A DNA stretch of 64,000 bases, taken from the NCBI GenBank assembly GCA_032027005.1, contig JAVSMW010000016.1, positions 1 through 64,000 of the forward strand, given 5' to 3'. The notes below the pieces were generated by a model. That model made no database searches, was not told the origin of the DNA, and saw only the letters and a list, made by a program, of their open reading frames with translations. Numbering within the stretch: position 1 is the stretch's first letter; each line of letters begins with the position of its first letter. This document shows positions 51,001-59,535 of this stretch, piece after piece. The position numbers and the translations under genes were made by a program. Origin of the DNA: JAVSMW01 sp032027005. Its GTDB lineage: Bacteria > Bacillota > Thermincolia > Thermincolales > UBA2595.

Positions 51001-51531
51001 CTTTTTAATAGCCTCAGCACCCATTCCAGCCTTAAACAGATTACCGTATTTTTCACGGTATTCTCTGTACTCGGTTTCTGTCAGCAATTGCTTTTTCATC
51101 AATGGTGTTTCGCCTGGTTCGATTACTATATATGAAACAAAATACAATACTTTTTCCAAAGACCGGGGTGACATATCCAGCAAAAGTCCCATCCGGCTCG
51201 GAATACCTTTGAAATACCAGATATGGGAGACCGGAGCCGCCAGTTCAATATGCCCCAGACGCTCGCGGCGAACTTTTGATCTGGTAACTTCCACGCCGCA
51301 GCGGTCACAGACGATTCCTTTATATCTTACCCTTTTGTATTTTCCGCAGTGGCATTCCCAGTCTCTGGTTGGTCCGAAAATACGCTCACAAAACAACCCA
51401 TCTCGTTCGGGTTTTAGTGTCCGGTAATTGATGGTTTCTGGTTTTTTCACTTCCCCGCTGCTCCACGCCCTGATTTGCTCCGGAGACGCCAGACCAATCC
51501 TCATCCGATCAAAATTATTTACATCTAACAA
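48061..51531 (-). CDS. rpoC: RNA polymerase beta' subunit
   Basis: 1156 aa. N-terminal zinc finger CHCGKYKRVRYKGIVCDRCG, the catalytic YNADFDGDQMAVHVPLS (three aspartates binding magnesium), bridge/trigger region with MRTFHTGGVAGDDITQGLP, and the second cysteine set around CKTRYGVCKKCYG. TTG start. Only 52 nt after rpoB. Confidence 0.97.
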   Translation of the reverse strand: MLDVNNFDRMRIGLASPEQIRAWSSGEVKKPETINYRTLKPERDGLFCERIFGPTRDWECHCGKYKRVRYKGIVCDRCGVEVTRSKVRRERLGHIELAAPVSHIWYFKGIPSRMGLLLDMSPRSLEKVLYFVSYIVIEPGETPLMKKQLLTETEYREYREKYGNLFKAGMGAEAIKKLLEEIELEEMAKELRQELKEVSGQRRVRAIRRLEVVEAFRKSGNRPEWMIMDVVPVIPPELRPMVQLDGGRFATSDLNDLYRRVINRNNRLKRLLDLGAPDIIVRNEKRMLQEAVDALIDNGRRGRPVTGPGNRPLKSLSDMLKGKQGRFRQNLLGKRVDYSGRSVIVVGPELLLHQCGLPKEMALELFKPFVMKKLVNDGFAHNIKSAKRMVERVRPEVWDVLEEVIKEHPVLLNRAPTLHRLGIQAFEPVLVEGRAIQIHPMVCTAYNADFDGDQMAVHVPLSAEAQAEARLLMLSAHNILNPKDGRPVAVPTQDMVLGCYYLTLEKPGAVGEGSVLRDPAEALMAYRTGNAELHARVKVRRPGGSILDTTVGRIIFNEVIPEELGYVNEVAGKKVLGNIVAKAYRELGYAETAALLDGLKKLGYSYATRAGITIGITDITIPDEKKGILSGAEKSVETVETQYRRGLITEDERYQKVIETWNDATERVTAALLKTLGQFNPVYMMATSGARGNIQQIRQLAGMRGLMADPSGRIIDLPIKANFREGLTVLEYFISTHGARKGLADTALRTADSGYLTRRLVDVAQDVIVREDDCGTTNGIEVEEIKDGNESIEKLEDRITGRVTVDDILDPQTGELLVPANEEIFEPMAERIIKAGIEKVRIKSVLTCKTRYGVCKKCYGRNLATGRQVDIGEAVGIIAAQSIGEPGTQLTMRTFHTGGVAGDDITQGLPRVEELFEARKPKGQAVIAEIDGQVKIQEVKGRREIEISNDNGDREVYPVPYGARLKVKDGHQILAGDELTEGSVNPHDMLKIKGLKGVQMYLVHEVQRVYRLQGVDINDKHIEVMVRQMLRKVKIEDPGDTDLLPGGLIDIFDFEEENAAAIAEGGQPSTARPVLLGITKASLATDSFLSAASFQETTRVLTEAAIKGKLDPLLGLKENVIIGKLVPAGTGMSRYRNIRIIPTVEQVSRNNLDSIT

Positions 51532-51582
51532 AGGGCCTCACTCCCTTCACCGAATTAATTTGGTAACCCTTTTTCCCAGCCA

Positions 51583-54500
51583 TTAATTTTCTTCAAAATC
51601 AAAATCGTCTTCAAGGAATGCCTCATCAAAATCTTCGGCTTCTTCATCCTCCTCGGCAGGCTCGTAAGTATCGCTCTCAGCCGGCTCACCCTGGATATCC
51701 AACCCTAACTCTTTAGCCGCTTCACTCACGTCTTCCTCTGCCTCTTTAATCTCGATTTCTTCATCATCTTCAGAAAGCACCTTAACGTCTAAGCATAAGC
51801 TTTGCAATTCTTTGATAAGAACTTTAAATGACTCGGGAACTCCCGGTTCAGGAACATTCTCTCCCTTTACTATAGCCTCGTAAGTTTTTACACGTCCTAC
51901 TACATCGTCAGACTTAACAGTCAGGATTTCCTGCAATGTATAGGCGGCACCATAAGCCTCAAGGGCCCATACCTCCATCTCACCGAACCGCTGTCCGCCG
52001 AACTGGGCTTTACCACCCAAAGGCTGTTGTGTTACCAGAGAATACGGCCCTGTGGACCTGGCGTGAATTTTATCATCAACCAGGTGAGCCAGTTTTAGCA
52101 TATATACATAACCGACAGTAATCTGGTTGTCAAAGGGTTCACCGGTCCGACCGTCGAAGAGTCTGGATTTGCCATTTTCCGGCAGTCCGGCTTTCTTGAG
52201 GGTGTCCAAGACATCGTCCTCTGTAGCCCCGTCAAAAACCGGAGTGGCTACATGAATATCCATAGCCTTAGCGGCCCAGCCCAAGTGGGTTTCGAGGACC
52301 TGCCCGATATTCATCCGGGAAGGTACCCCCAGGGGGTTCAATACAATTTCAATGGGGGTGCCATCAGGCATAAAGGGCATATCCTCCTCAGCCATGATCC
52401 TGGCAATAACCCCTTTATTTCCATGGCGGCCGGCCATTTTGTCCCCTTCGGAAATCTTCCTCTTCTGAGCTATGTAAACCCTGACAAGTTGGTTAACACC
52501 AGGTGCCAGTTCGTCACCGTTTTCCCGGGAAAAAACTTTTACATCAACAATCTTGCCTGATTCCCCATGAGGCACCCGGAGCGAAGTATCCCGCACCTCC
52601 CTGGCTTTTTCACCGAAGATTGCCCGGAGTAACCGTTCCTCAGCAGTAAGTTCGGTTTCTCCTTTGGGGGTAACCTTGCCGACAAGGATATCACCAGGTC
52701 TGACTTCAGCACCTACTCTAATAATTCCGCGATCATCGAGATCCTTTAAGACATCTTCACCTACGTTCGGAATGTCTCTGGTAATCTCTTCAGGCCCCAG
52801 CTTGGTATCCCTGGCATCACATTCATACTCTTCAATATGAATCGATGTGAAATAGTCTTCCCTGACCAATTTCCGGCTGACCAGGATAGCATCCTCGTAG
52901 TTATATCCTTCCCAGGGCATAAAAGCAACCAGCACGTTGCGCCCGAGAGCAAGTTCCCCCATCTCTGTTGAAGGACCGTCAGCCAAAACATCTCCGGCCT
53001 CCGCTCTCGTACCTGACTTAACAATAGGCTTTTGGTTCATACAGGTGCCCTGGTTTGACCTGGTAAACTTCATTAATTTATAAGTATCGGTTTCACCTTT
53101 ATCATTTTTAATTACGATTTCATCAGCAGTTACTCTATGTATAAGTCCCGGGTTTTTGGCCAGTACCACCACACCGGAATCGCGGGCGGCTTTGTATTCA
53201 ATCCCTGTACCTACATACGGGGCATCTGTTCTCAGCAGCGGAACAGCCTGCCGCTGCATGTTGGAACCCATCAAAGCCCGGTTGGCATCGTCGTTCTCCA
53301 AAAATGGAATTAGGGCTGTGGCAATACTTACAACCTGTTTCGGTGACACATCCATGTAATCTACTTTTTCGGAGGTCACAACCATGATATCATGCCCGTG
53401 CCTGGCATTAACCCGGGGTGTGGCAAAACACTTATTTTCATCAAGCACAGCATTGGCCTGGGCTATAACATAGTTGTCCTCTTCATCAGCAGTTAAGTAC
53501 ACTATATCGTTAGTAACCTGGCCCTTTTCTTTATCCACCTTCCGGTAAGGTGTCTCAATAAACCCAAACTCATTAATTCGGGCGAATGTACTTAATGAAC
53601 CAATCAGACCGATGTTGGGACCCTCCGGCGTTTCGATAGGACACATCCGCCCATAGTGGGAATGATGCACGTCACGCACTTCGAAACCTGCCCTCTCCCG
53701 GCTGAGTCCACCTGGCCCAAGGGCACTCAAACGCCGCTTATGAGTCAGCTCGGCCAGCGGATTGGTTTGGTCCATGAACTGGGACAACTGGCTGGAACCA
53801 AAGAACTCTTTAATGGCTGCCACAACAGGTCTGATATTTATCAGCACCTGGGGAGTAATAACGTCAACGTCCTGAATAGTCATCCTTTCGCGGACAACCC
53901 TCTCCATCCGTGACAAGCCAATTCGGAACTGGTTCTGCAAAAGCTCTCCCACTGATCTTAGACGGCGGTTCCCCAAATGGTCAATATCATCAGCTCTACC
54001 CTCACCGCTCATTAATCGCAGCAAATATTTAGCAGTTGCAAAAATGTCATCTCTGGTAAGGTTTCTAATTTCAGGTGCAATCGAAAGTTTGAGCTTTTTA
54101 TTCAGCTTATAACGTCCGACACTGGCCAGGTCATATCTTTTCGGATCAAAGAACAGTGTCTCCAGGAGACCTCTGGCACTCTCAACCGTTGGTGGTTCGC
54201 CAGGTCGCAGCCTCTTATAAATTTCAACCAGAGCCTCTTCTTCAGAGTCTGTGTTATCTCGCTCCATGGTTGCCCTGATACGCTCATCATCTTCGAAAAG
54301 TTCCAGTACTTTGGCATTGGACCCATATCCCAAAGCCCTTATCAGGACAGTTGTGGGTAACTTGCGGGTACGGTCAATACGAACAAATAAGTTGTCATTA
54401 ACATCAGTTTCAAACTCCAGCCAGGCCCCCCGGTTTGGGATAATGGTGGCACTGTACAACTTCTTCCCGCTGGTATCTATTTGTTCCGCATAGTATACTC

Positions 54501-54921
54501 CGGGTGAACGGACTAACTGGCTGACAATAACACGTTCTGCACCGTTAATTATAAATGTGCCTTTGTCAGTCATTAAAGGAAAGTCCCCCATAAAAACTTC
54601 CTGTTCTTTGACTTCACCGGTTTCCTTATTAATCAGTCTCACCTTCACACGTAAAGGTGCTGCGAAAGTAACATCCCTTTCTTTGCAGTCATCGACGGAA
54701 TACTTAGGTTCGCCCAAAGTGTAATCGACGAATTCAAGTATTAAGTTGCCCGTGAAATCCTGGATGGGGGAAATGTCATAAAACATTTCACGTAAACCTT
54801 CTTTGAGAAACCAGTCGTAGGAGTTCTGCTGAATCTCAATTAAGTTCGGCATTTCCAGAACTTCCTGGATTTTAGCGTAACTCCACCTCTCCCGCTTCCC
54901 CACCTTGATAGGATAAACCAT
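51583..54921 (-). CDS. rpoB: RNA polymerase beta subunit
   Basis: 1112 aa from ATG 54921 (AAGGGGTG upstream). The rifampicin region reads FFGSSQLSQFMDQTNPLAEL, followed by THKRRLSALGPGGLSRERAG, wild type in the positions I can compare. DGTPIEIVLNPLGVPSRMNIG and GGKAQFGGQRFGEMEVWALE near the C-terminus. Ends in an acidic tail. Separated from its ribosomal neighbours by the insertion sequence, but keeps the promoter at 55184-55212. Confidence 0.97.
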   Translation of the reverse strand: MVYPIKVGKRERWSYAKIQEVLEMPNLIEIQQNSYDWFLKEGLREMFYDISPIQDFTGNLILEFVDYTLGEPKYSVDDCKERDVTFAAPLRVKVRLINKETGEVKEQEVFMGDFPLMTDKGTFIINGAERVIVSQLVRSPGVYYAEQIDTSGKKLYSATIIPNRGAWLEFETDVNDNLFVRIDRTRKLPTTVLIRALGYGSNAKVLELFEDDERIRATMERDNTDSEEEALVEIYKRLRPGEPPTVESARGLLETLFFDPKRYDLASVGRYKLNKKLKLSIAPEIRNLTRDDIFATAKYLLRLMSGEGRADDIDHLGNRRLRSVGELLQNQFRIGLSRMERVVRERMTIQDVDVITPQVLINIRPVVAAIKEFFGSSQLSQFMDQTNPLAELTHKRRLSALGPGGLSRERAGFEVRDVHHSHYGRMCPIETPEGPNIGLIGSLSTFARINEFGFIETPYRKVDKEKGQVTNDIVYLTADEEDNYVIAQANAVLDENKCFATPRVNARHGHDIMVVTSEKVDYMDVSPKQVVSIATALIPFLENDDANRALMGSNMQRQAVPLLRTDAPYVGTGIEYKAARDSGVVVLAKNPGLIHRVTADEIVIKNDKGETDTYKLMKFTRSNQGTCMNQKPIVKSGTRAEAGDVLADGPSTEMGELALGRNVLVAFMPWEGYNYEDAILVSRKLVREDYFTSIHIEEYECDARDTKLGPEEITRDIPNVGEDVLKDLDDRGIIRVGAEVRPGDILVGKVTPKGETELTAEERLLRAIFGEKAREVRDTSLRVPHGESGKIVDVKVFSRENGDELAPGVNQLVRVYIAQKRKISEGDKMAGRHGNKGVIARIMAEEDMPFMPDGTPIEIVLNPLGVPSRMNIGQVLETHLGWAAKAMDIHVATPVFDGATEDDVLDTLKKAGLPENGKSRLFDGRTGEPFDNQITVGYVYMLKLAHLVDDKIHARSTGPYSLVTQQPLGGKAQFGGQRFGEMEVWALEAYGAAYTLQEILTVKSDDVVGRVKTYEAIVKGENVPEPGVPESFKVLIKELQSLCLDVKVLSEDDEEIEIKEAEEDVSEAAKELGLDIQGEPAESDTYEPAEEDEEAEDFDEAFLEDDFDFEEN

Positions 54922-54983
54922 TAAGAACTTCACCCCTTAAAAAGACTTAGAAACTACAACCCGCTCTTTACAGTAAACATTTA

Positions 54984-55013
54984 AAAGCAAGGCTTATTTC
55001 TAAACCTCGCTTT
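54984..55013 (-). other. Hairpin in the rpoB leader
   Basis: AAAGCGAGGTTT and AAGCCTTGCTTT pair with wobbles around a 6-nt loop in the approximately 255-nt untranslated region of rpoB. A short T-run follows, so weak attenuation is possible. The remainder of the leader has no recognisable motif. Confidence 0.4.
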
Positions 55014-55175
55014 ATACCTTTGTATATAAACGCTCATTTAAGCAGGAACGACCTACCTAACATCTATGTATTATTTCCCTTAATCGGAATTAGTATGCAT
55101 AATAAATTCATTTTCATTGTGAAAAATACCAAAAATTTGCCTTCTTCCCCATATTAAGATACTTCGATGTAATGC

Positions 55176-55239
55176 ATTATATAATGCTAGCATAATTGCC
55201 AATCAATGTCAAGAAATTAAAGTTTATGCAGTAATAAAA
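55176..55239. repeat. 64-bp direct repeat, left copy
   Basis: Identical over 64 bp to 57330-57393 and abutting the left end of the insertion sequence. Long, variable target duplications are known for the IS1634 family (IS1549, IS1634). It contains a complete promoter. Confidence 0.9.
55184..55212 (-). promoter_or_regulatory. rpoB promoter (duplicated)
   Basis: TTGACA (55207-55212), 17-bp spacer ending TGC, TAGCAT (55184-55189): an extended -10 promoter reading toward rpoB. A second identical copy in the right-hand repeat (57338-57366) reads into the insertion sequence. Confidence 0.75.
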
Positions 55240-55338
55240 CGGGTCTTTGACACTTGGATAAATATTGAAATCTTTGAAAGCCTTGAAAACAGGGCTTTTT
55301 TTGTTGAAAAAGTGTCAACTTTTACCTGTTTTAACTTG

Positions 55339-55339
55339 N
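55339..55339. other. Assembly gap (single N) within the insertion sequence
   Basis: 99 identical bases lie on each side (55240-55338 and 55340-55438). This is what overlapping contig ends joined without merging look like, so the duplication is probably not real. Confidence 0.9.
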
Positions 55340-55489
55340 CGGGTCTTTGACACTTGGATAAATATTGAAATCTTTGAAAGCCTTGAAAACAGGGCTTTTT
55401 TTGTTGAAAAAGTGTCAACTTTTACCTGTTTTAACTTGCGTAATGCGGCGTAATGTGTTATAATATAAGGGATTGGAGGTTTTGTGCTA

Positions 55490-57232
55490 ATGAGATTGTG
55501 CATATCTAAATCAAAGAACGCTTCTTCCCTTTACGTAACAAAATCTATCTACGAAAATGGAAAACGTTCCACTAAGGTAGTTGAAAAGCTTGGAACATAT
55601 GCCGAACTGGAAAAACATCTGAACGGTCAGGATCCCATTGAATGGGCAAAAAAATACATAGAAGAACTTAACAAAAAGGAAAAAGAAGAAAAACGAGAGG
55701 TGGTCATTAAATACTCTCCCTCAAAACTTATCACAAAAGGGGAGCAGCGTTCTTTTAACGGAGGTTATCTTTTCTTGCAAAAAATATACCATGAGCTTGG
55801 ACTACACAAGATTTGCAGGGAAATTTCAGATAAATATAAGTTTGATTTCGACTTGAATTCAATACTTTCCAGATTAATATACGGAAGAGTTATTTTCCCG
55901 TCCTCTAAACTTGCAACTTATGAGCTTTCTAAAAAGTTTATTGAACAGCCGAACTTTGATTTGCATCAAATATACAGGGCTCTTGAAATCCTTGCTAAAG
56001 AAACTGATTTTATTCAATCCTCGTTATACGAGAACAGCTTGAAGGTTTCCAAGAGGAATACCGGTGTGCTTTACTATGATTGCACCAATTACTTTTTCGA
56101 AATTGAACAGGCGGATGGTGACAAGCAATATGGCCCTTCTAAAGATCATAAGCCTAATCCAATCATTCAAATGGGTTTATTTATGGACGGAGACGGCATT
56201 CCTCTAGCGTTTAGCATTAACAGAGGAAATATGAATGAGCAACTAACTTTAAAACCCTTAGAAAAGAAAATTATTTCTGACTTTGAACTTTCTAAATTTA
56301 TCGTCTGCACCGATGCAGGGCTTGCTTCTGAAAATAATCGAAAGTTTAACAGTAAGGATGAACGTGCTTTTATTACAACACAGTCTATCAAAAAATTAAA
56401 AGAACATTTAAAAAAATGGGCTCTTGCTCCAGATGGTTGGAAACTTTCTGGCAGCGAAAAAACCTATAACATTTCTAAACTTGATGAAATGATAGATAAA
56501 GCCAACTCTGAAGATAAAGCAAGAATAAGAGCTAAAGTCTTTTACAAGGAACGTTGGATCAAAGAAAACGGCCTTGAACAAAAGCTTATTGTAACTTACT
56601 CCATCAAATACAGGGATTATCAGCGAAAAATCCGCAATTCTCAAATAGAACGTGCTCAAAAAACAATAGACACCAACCCAACAAAAATCAAAAAGTGCAA
56701 TCAAAACGACTACAAAAGATTTATTAATAAAACAAGCTGTACACCTGATGGTGAAGTTGCAGAAAAGGAAATATATAGCATTGATACAGCTCTTATCCAG
56801 AAGGAAGAAGCCTTTGATGGTTTTTACGGGGTTTGCACAAATCTTGACGATCATGCTTCTGAAATAATCAAGGTAAATCATAGGAGATGGGAGATTGAAG
56901 AATGCTTTAGAATTATGAAAAGCGAATTTAAAGCAAGACCTGTGTACTTAAGCAATGATGACAGGATTGAAGCACATTTCACCACTTGCTTTATATCATT
57001 GATTATTTACAGGTTGCTCGAAAAGAAGCTCAAGGAAAATTTCACATGTCATGAGATTATCAGTGAATTACGAGAAATGAATTTCAAAAGAATTCAAGGT
57101 GAAGGCTATGAACCAATATATACAAGAACAGATTTTACCGATGCCTTACATGACACTTTTGGCTTCCGTACTGATTATCAAATTGTTACTACAAGTATGA
57201 TGAAAAAAATTTTTAGAGATACGAAAAAATAA
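55490..57232 (+). CDS. IS1634 family transposase
   Basis: 580 aa from ATG 55490 (GGAGG 10 nt upstream; a GTG at 55484 is possible). DDE residues: first D in GVLYYDCTNYFFE, second D in FIVCTDAGLAS, and E in HRRWEIEECFRIMKSEF, the YREK-like IS4-clan signature. The N-terminal YVTKSIYENGKRSTKVVEKL is typical of the family. Lysine- and AT-rich, unlike its neighbours. A promoter-like TTGCGT/TATAAT pair (17-bp spacer) precedes it. Appears full length and probably active. Confidence 0.95.
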   Translation: MRLCISKSKNASSLYVTKSIYENGKRSTKVVEKLGTYAELEKHLNGQDPIEWAKKYIEELNKKEKEEKREVVIKYSPSKLITKGEQRSFNGGYLFLQKIYHELGLHKICREISDKYKFDFDLNSILSRLIYGRVIFPSSKLATYELSKKFIEQPNFDLHQIYRALEILAKETDFIQSSLYENSLKVSKRNTGVLYYDCTNYFFEIEQADGDKQYGPSKDHKPNPIIQMGLFMDGDGIPLAFSINRGNMNEQLTLKPLEKKIISDFELSKFIVCTDAGLASENNRKFNSKDERAFITTQSIKKLKEHLKKWALAPDGWKLSGSEKTYNISKLDEMIDKANSEDKARIRAKVFYKERWIKENGLEQKLIVTYSIKYRDYQRKIRNSQIERAQKTIDTNPTKIKKCNQNDYKRFINKTSCTPDGEVAEKEIYSIDTALIQKEEAFDGFYGVCTNLDDHASEIIKVNHRRWEIEECFRIMKSEFKARPVYLSNDDRIEAHFTTCFISLIIYRLLEKKLKENFTCHEIISELREMNFKRIQGEGYEPIYTRTDFTDALHDTFGFRTDYQIVTTSMMKKIFRDTKK

Positions 57233-57260
57233 AAAACATTACTCACTTTTCATATTAACA

Positions 57261-57304
57261 AAAAATCCTGTAAACCTTGCGTGGCAAAGTTTTACAGGAT
57301 TTTT
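57261..57304 (+). terminator. Transposase terminator
   Basis: AAAAATCCTGTAAA and TTTACAGGATTTTT are perfect 14-bp arms, followed by ATTT; inside the right end of the insertion sequence. Confidence 0.9.
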
Positions 57305-57329
57305 ATTTCGTTCAACTGTCAAATACGGG

Positions 57330-57393
57330 ATTATATAATGCTAGCATAATTGCCAATCAATGTCAAGAAATTAAAGTTTATGCAGTAATAAAA
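57330..57393. repeat. 64-bp direct repeat, right copy (with second rpoB-type promoter)
   Basis: Same sequence as 55176-55239. Before the insertion there would have been one copy between the rplL terminator and rpoB. The promoter in this copy (57338-57366, minus strand) now points into the insertion sequence. Confidence 0.9.
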
Positions 57394-57395
57394 TT

Positions 57396-57417
57396 TTCGG
57401 GGGGTGTCCCCCCCGAA
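57396..57417 (-). terminator. rplJ-rplL terminator
   Basis: TTCGGGGGG and CCCCCCGAA form a strong stem around a 4-nt loop; on the minus strand it is followed by AATTTTATT. Ends the L10-L12 operon before the rpoB promoter. Confidence 0.95.
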
Positions 57418-57481
57418 TTTTTCGTATGCTAAAAAGAATTATGTTTATAAACAAATCAAATGTTACGTGTTTTCAGCTCAG

Positions 57482-57862
57482 TTATTTTACGTCTACGCTG
57501 GCTCCGGCTTCAACGAGCTTAGCCTTGATAGCCTCAGCATCATCTTTGCCAATTTTCTCTTTAACCGGCTTAGGTGCACCGTCAACAAGATCTTTTGCTT
57601 CTTTCAGGCCAAGGCCGGTGATTTCACGAACAACTTTGATAACATTAATCTTCTTGTCGCCGGCACTGGTGAGAATTACATCAAATTCGGTTTGTTCTTC
57701 AGCAGCAGGTGCAGCAGCACCGCCGGCAGCCGGCATGGCCACAGCGGCAACAGGTGCAGCGGCAGATACACCAAACTCTTCTTCAAAAGCTTTTACCAAC
57801 TCAGACAATTCCAATACGGTTAAACCTTTCACAGCTTCCAAAATTTCGTTAACTTTTGACAT
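57482..57862 (-). CDS. rplL: 50S ribosomal protein L7/L12
   Basis: 126 aa from ATG 57862 (AAGGAGG upstream). N-terminal dimerisation helix VNEILEAVKGLTVLELSELV, an alanine-rich hinge (AAAPVAAVAMPAAGGAAAPA), and the factor-binding domain GLGLKEAKDLVDGAPKPVKE. Confidence 0.97.
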   Translation of the reverse strand: MSKVNEILEAVKGLTVLELSELVKAFEEEFGVSAAAPVAAVAMPAAGGAAAPAAEEQTEFDVILTSAGDKKINVIKVVREITGLGLKEAKDLVDGAPKPVKEKIGKDDAEAIKAKLVEAGASVDVK

Positions 57863-57896
57863 TTTTATTATCCTCCTTAAAACTTTCAAAATTTAA

Positions 57897-57965
57897 TTAG
57901 TGGCTAGTGATCAGTAATCAGTGATCACTTACGTTTACTGTTTACTGTTTACTGTTTACTTCCTA
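57897..57965 (-). repeat. Period-7 array at the rplJ stop codon
   Basis: On the minus strand the rplJ stop begins the series TAGGAAG, TAAACAG three times, TAAACG, then the sequence inverts to units such as ACTGATT and ACTGATC. As with the array at 2777 the orientation switches in the middle, and the sense-strand units begin with a stop codon. It lies between rplJ and rplL. Confidence 0.9.
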
Positions 57966-58490
57966 TGCCTCAGCTGACTTTTTCTCCCTGACAGCATCAA
58001 GTGCATAAACGAATTTACGCAGAACACCCTGCAGCGAACCTGCAAAACCATACATTGGTCCTTGCATTCCTCCCAGAACTCTGGCCAGCAACACTTCCCT
58101 TGGTGGCAGGTCGGCCAGTGCCTTAACCCCTTCAAAGTTAATAACTTTGTTTTCCAGAATCCCAGCCTTGATATCCAGGGCTTTATGGGTCTTTGCAAAG
58201 TCTGACAAAATTTTAGCTGGTGCGACAGGATCGTCCACGCCAAAAGCAATAGCTGTTGGTCCCTCCAGATATGGATCAAGATCTTCCAGCCCAACCTGGT
58301 GAGCAGCAATTCTGGTCAGGGTGTTTTTCAATACCTTGAACTCGATACCTGCTTCCCTGAGCTTGGTCCGAAGTTCGGTTACTTCGGCTACGTTGAGACC
58401 GCGATAATCGGTTAAAACAGCTCCTTGGCTCTTTTCCAGTTTATCTTTAATATCTTCAACGACTTGTTTTTTTGCATCAATATTCGGCAA
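57963..58490 (-). CDS. rplJ: 50S ribosomal protein L10
   Basis: 175 aa from a TTG at 58490 with AAGGAGGTG six bases upstream. VVEDIKDKLEKSQGAVLTDY, YRGLNVAEVTELRTKLREAG and NTLTRIAAHQVG. Stalk base that binds L7/L12; represses its own operon through the leader. Confidence 0.96.
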   Translation of the reverse strand: MPNIDAKKQVVEDIKDKLEKSQGAVLTDYRGLNVAEVTELRTKLREAGIEFKVLKNTLTRIAAHQVGLEDLDPYLEGPTAIAFGVDDPVAPAKILSDFAKTHKALDIKAGILENKVINFEGVKALADLPPREVLLARVLGGMQGPMYGFAGSLQGVLRKFVYALDAVREKKSAEA

Positions 58491-58557
58491 TTTTTCCACC
58501 TCCTTCAGCTAACCATTTTGAGCCGGTTATCCAGTAGACCTGCAGAATAATAAAATA

Positions 58558-58670
58558 GCCGCGGTAGATATACCGCGGCCGAAAATGCAAGTGTATTTTC
58601 AAACCCCAGCCTCGGTTGGTAAAATTAAGCCTTGCGGCACCAACTGTCTACAGCTCAACGTAGGTTATAA
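58558..58670 (-). ncRNA. L10 leader with attenuator
   Basis: The minus strand has GTAGACAGTTGGTGCCGC, then GGCTTAATTTTACCAACCGAGGC, wait-type pairing of GTTGGT with ACCAAC, matching the L10 leader kink-turn region (GUAGACAG...CUUAAUCC...CCGAGG). It is followed by a perfect stem GCCGCGGTA/TACCGCGGC and TATTTTATTATT, an intrinsic terminator before rplJ. L10(L12) binding to the leader would favour termination. Confidence 0.88.
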
Positions 58671-58685
58671 AATTTGACAAAACTA

Positions 58686-58714
58686 ATTATACAAATGCTG
58701 AAAACGAATGTCAA
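58686..58714 (-). promoter_or_regulatory. rplJL promoter
   Basis: TTGACA (58709-58714), 17 bp, TATAAT (58686-58691): full consensus, about 20 bp before the L10 leader. Confidence 0.9.
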
Positions 58715-58745
58715 CTTTCAAAACACTATTTTTGTCTACCTAACC

Positions 58746-59438
58746 TTAGATAGCCTTTAGTGGATTAATTTTAACACCAGGACCCATAGTTGAAGAAACC
58801 GTGATACTCTTCAAATAGGTTCCTTTGGCGGCTGCCGGTTTAGCCCTAACCAAAGTATCAATTAGGGTACGCAGGTTATCAGAAAGTTTTTCGGTATCAA
58901 AAGATACTTTACCGATCGGAGCATGAATGATGCCTGCTTTGTCAGTCCGGTACTCAATCTTACCCGCTTTAACATCATTGACAGCTTTCTCAACATCAAA
59001 GGTAACTGTCCCAGTTTTCGGGTTCGGCATTAAACCTCTGGGACCTAAAACCCGGCCCAGTTTGCCGACGGCTCCCATCATATCAGGAGTAGCAATGGCT
59101 ACATCAAAATCAAGCCAGCCACCCTGGATCTTTTCAATCATATCTTCGGCACCGACGAAATCAGCACCTGCATTTTCAGCTTCTTTATGTTTCTCACCCT
59201 TTGCGAATACCAGTACTTTGGATGTTTTACCGGTACCGTGGGGTAAAACGACCGCTCCCCTTACCTGTTGATCAGCATGTCTGGGGTCTACGCCAAGCCT
59301 TACTGCAACTTCAACTGTTTCATCAAATTTAGCTGGCGCAACTTTCTTTACCAGGCTTACTGCTTCATGTGGGTCAAGCAGTGCCGCAGGATCAATTTCT
59401 TTAGCAGCAGTTTCGTATTTTTTGCCATGCTTCGGCAT
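58746..59438 (-). CDS. rplA: 50S ribosomal protein L1
   Basis: 230 aa. KHGKKYETAAKEIDPAALLD, VRLGVDPRHADQQVRGAVVL and the signature KLGRVLGPRGLMPNPKTGTV. L1 stalk protein moving deacylated tRNA; follows rplK by 97 nt. Confidence 0.98.
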   Translation of the reverse strand: MPKHGKKYETAAKEIDPAALLDPHEAVSLVKKVAPAKFDETVEVAVRLGVDPRHADQQVRGAVVLPHGTGKTSKVLVFAKGEKHKEAENAGADFVGAEDMIEKIQGGWLDFDVAIATPDMMGAVGKLGRVLGPRGLMPNPKTGTVTFDVEKAVNDVKAGKIEYRTDKAGIIHAPIGKVSFDTEKLSDNLRTLIDTLVRAKPAAAKGTYLKSITVSSTMGPGVKINPLKAI

Positions 59439-59535
59439 TTAGCTTACCTCCTTTGTGGTTTTAACGGAATTCTCCTCCCACTCTTATGCCTAACGCCAAT
59501 TCAGGCATTATCATAATTGTCAGGATTAAGACGAC

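Larger units (their letters stand above)
55240..57329 (+). mobile_element. IS1634-type insertion sequence
   Basis: Ends are imperfect inverted repeats: left CGGGTCTTTGACACTTGG, right (reversed) CCCGTATTTGACAGTTGA, about 17 of 23 bases matching. Contains one transposase gene and a 3' terminator, and is bordered by 64-bp direct repeats. The span includes a false 99-bp duplication around the N at 55339; the real element is probably about 1.99 kb. Inserted between the rplL terminator and rpoB. Confidence 0.9.

Noticed and set aside
55240..55438. True tandem duplication at the left end of the insertion sequence
   Set aside because: The two 99-bp copies are identical and separated by an N, as expected from unmerged contig ends.
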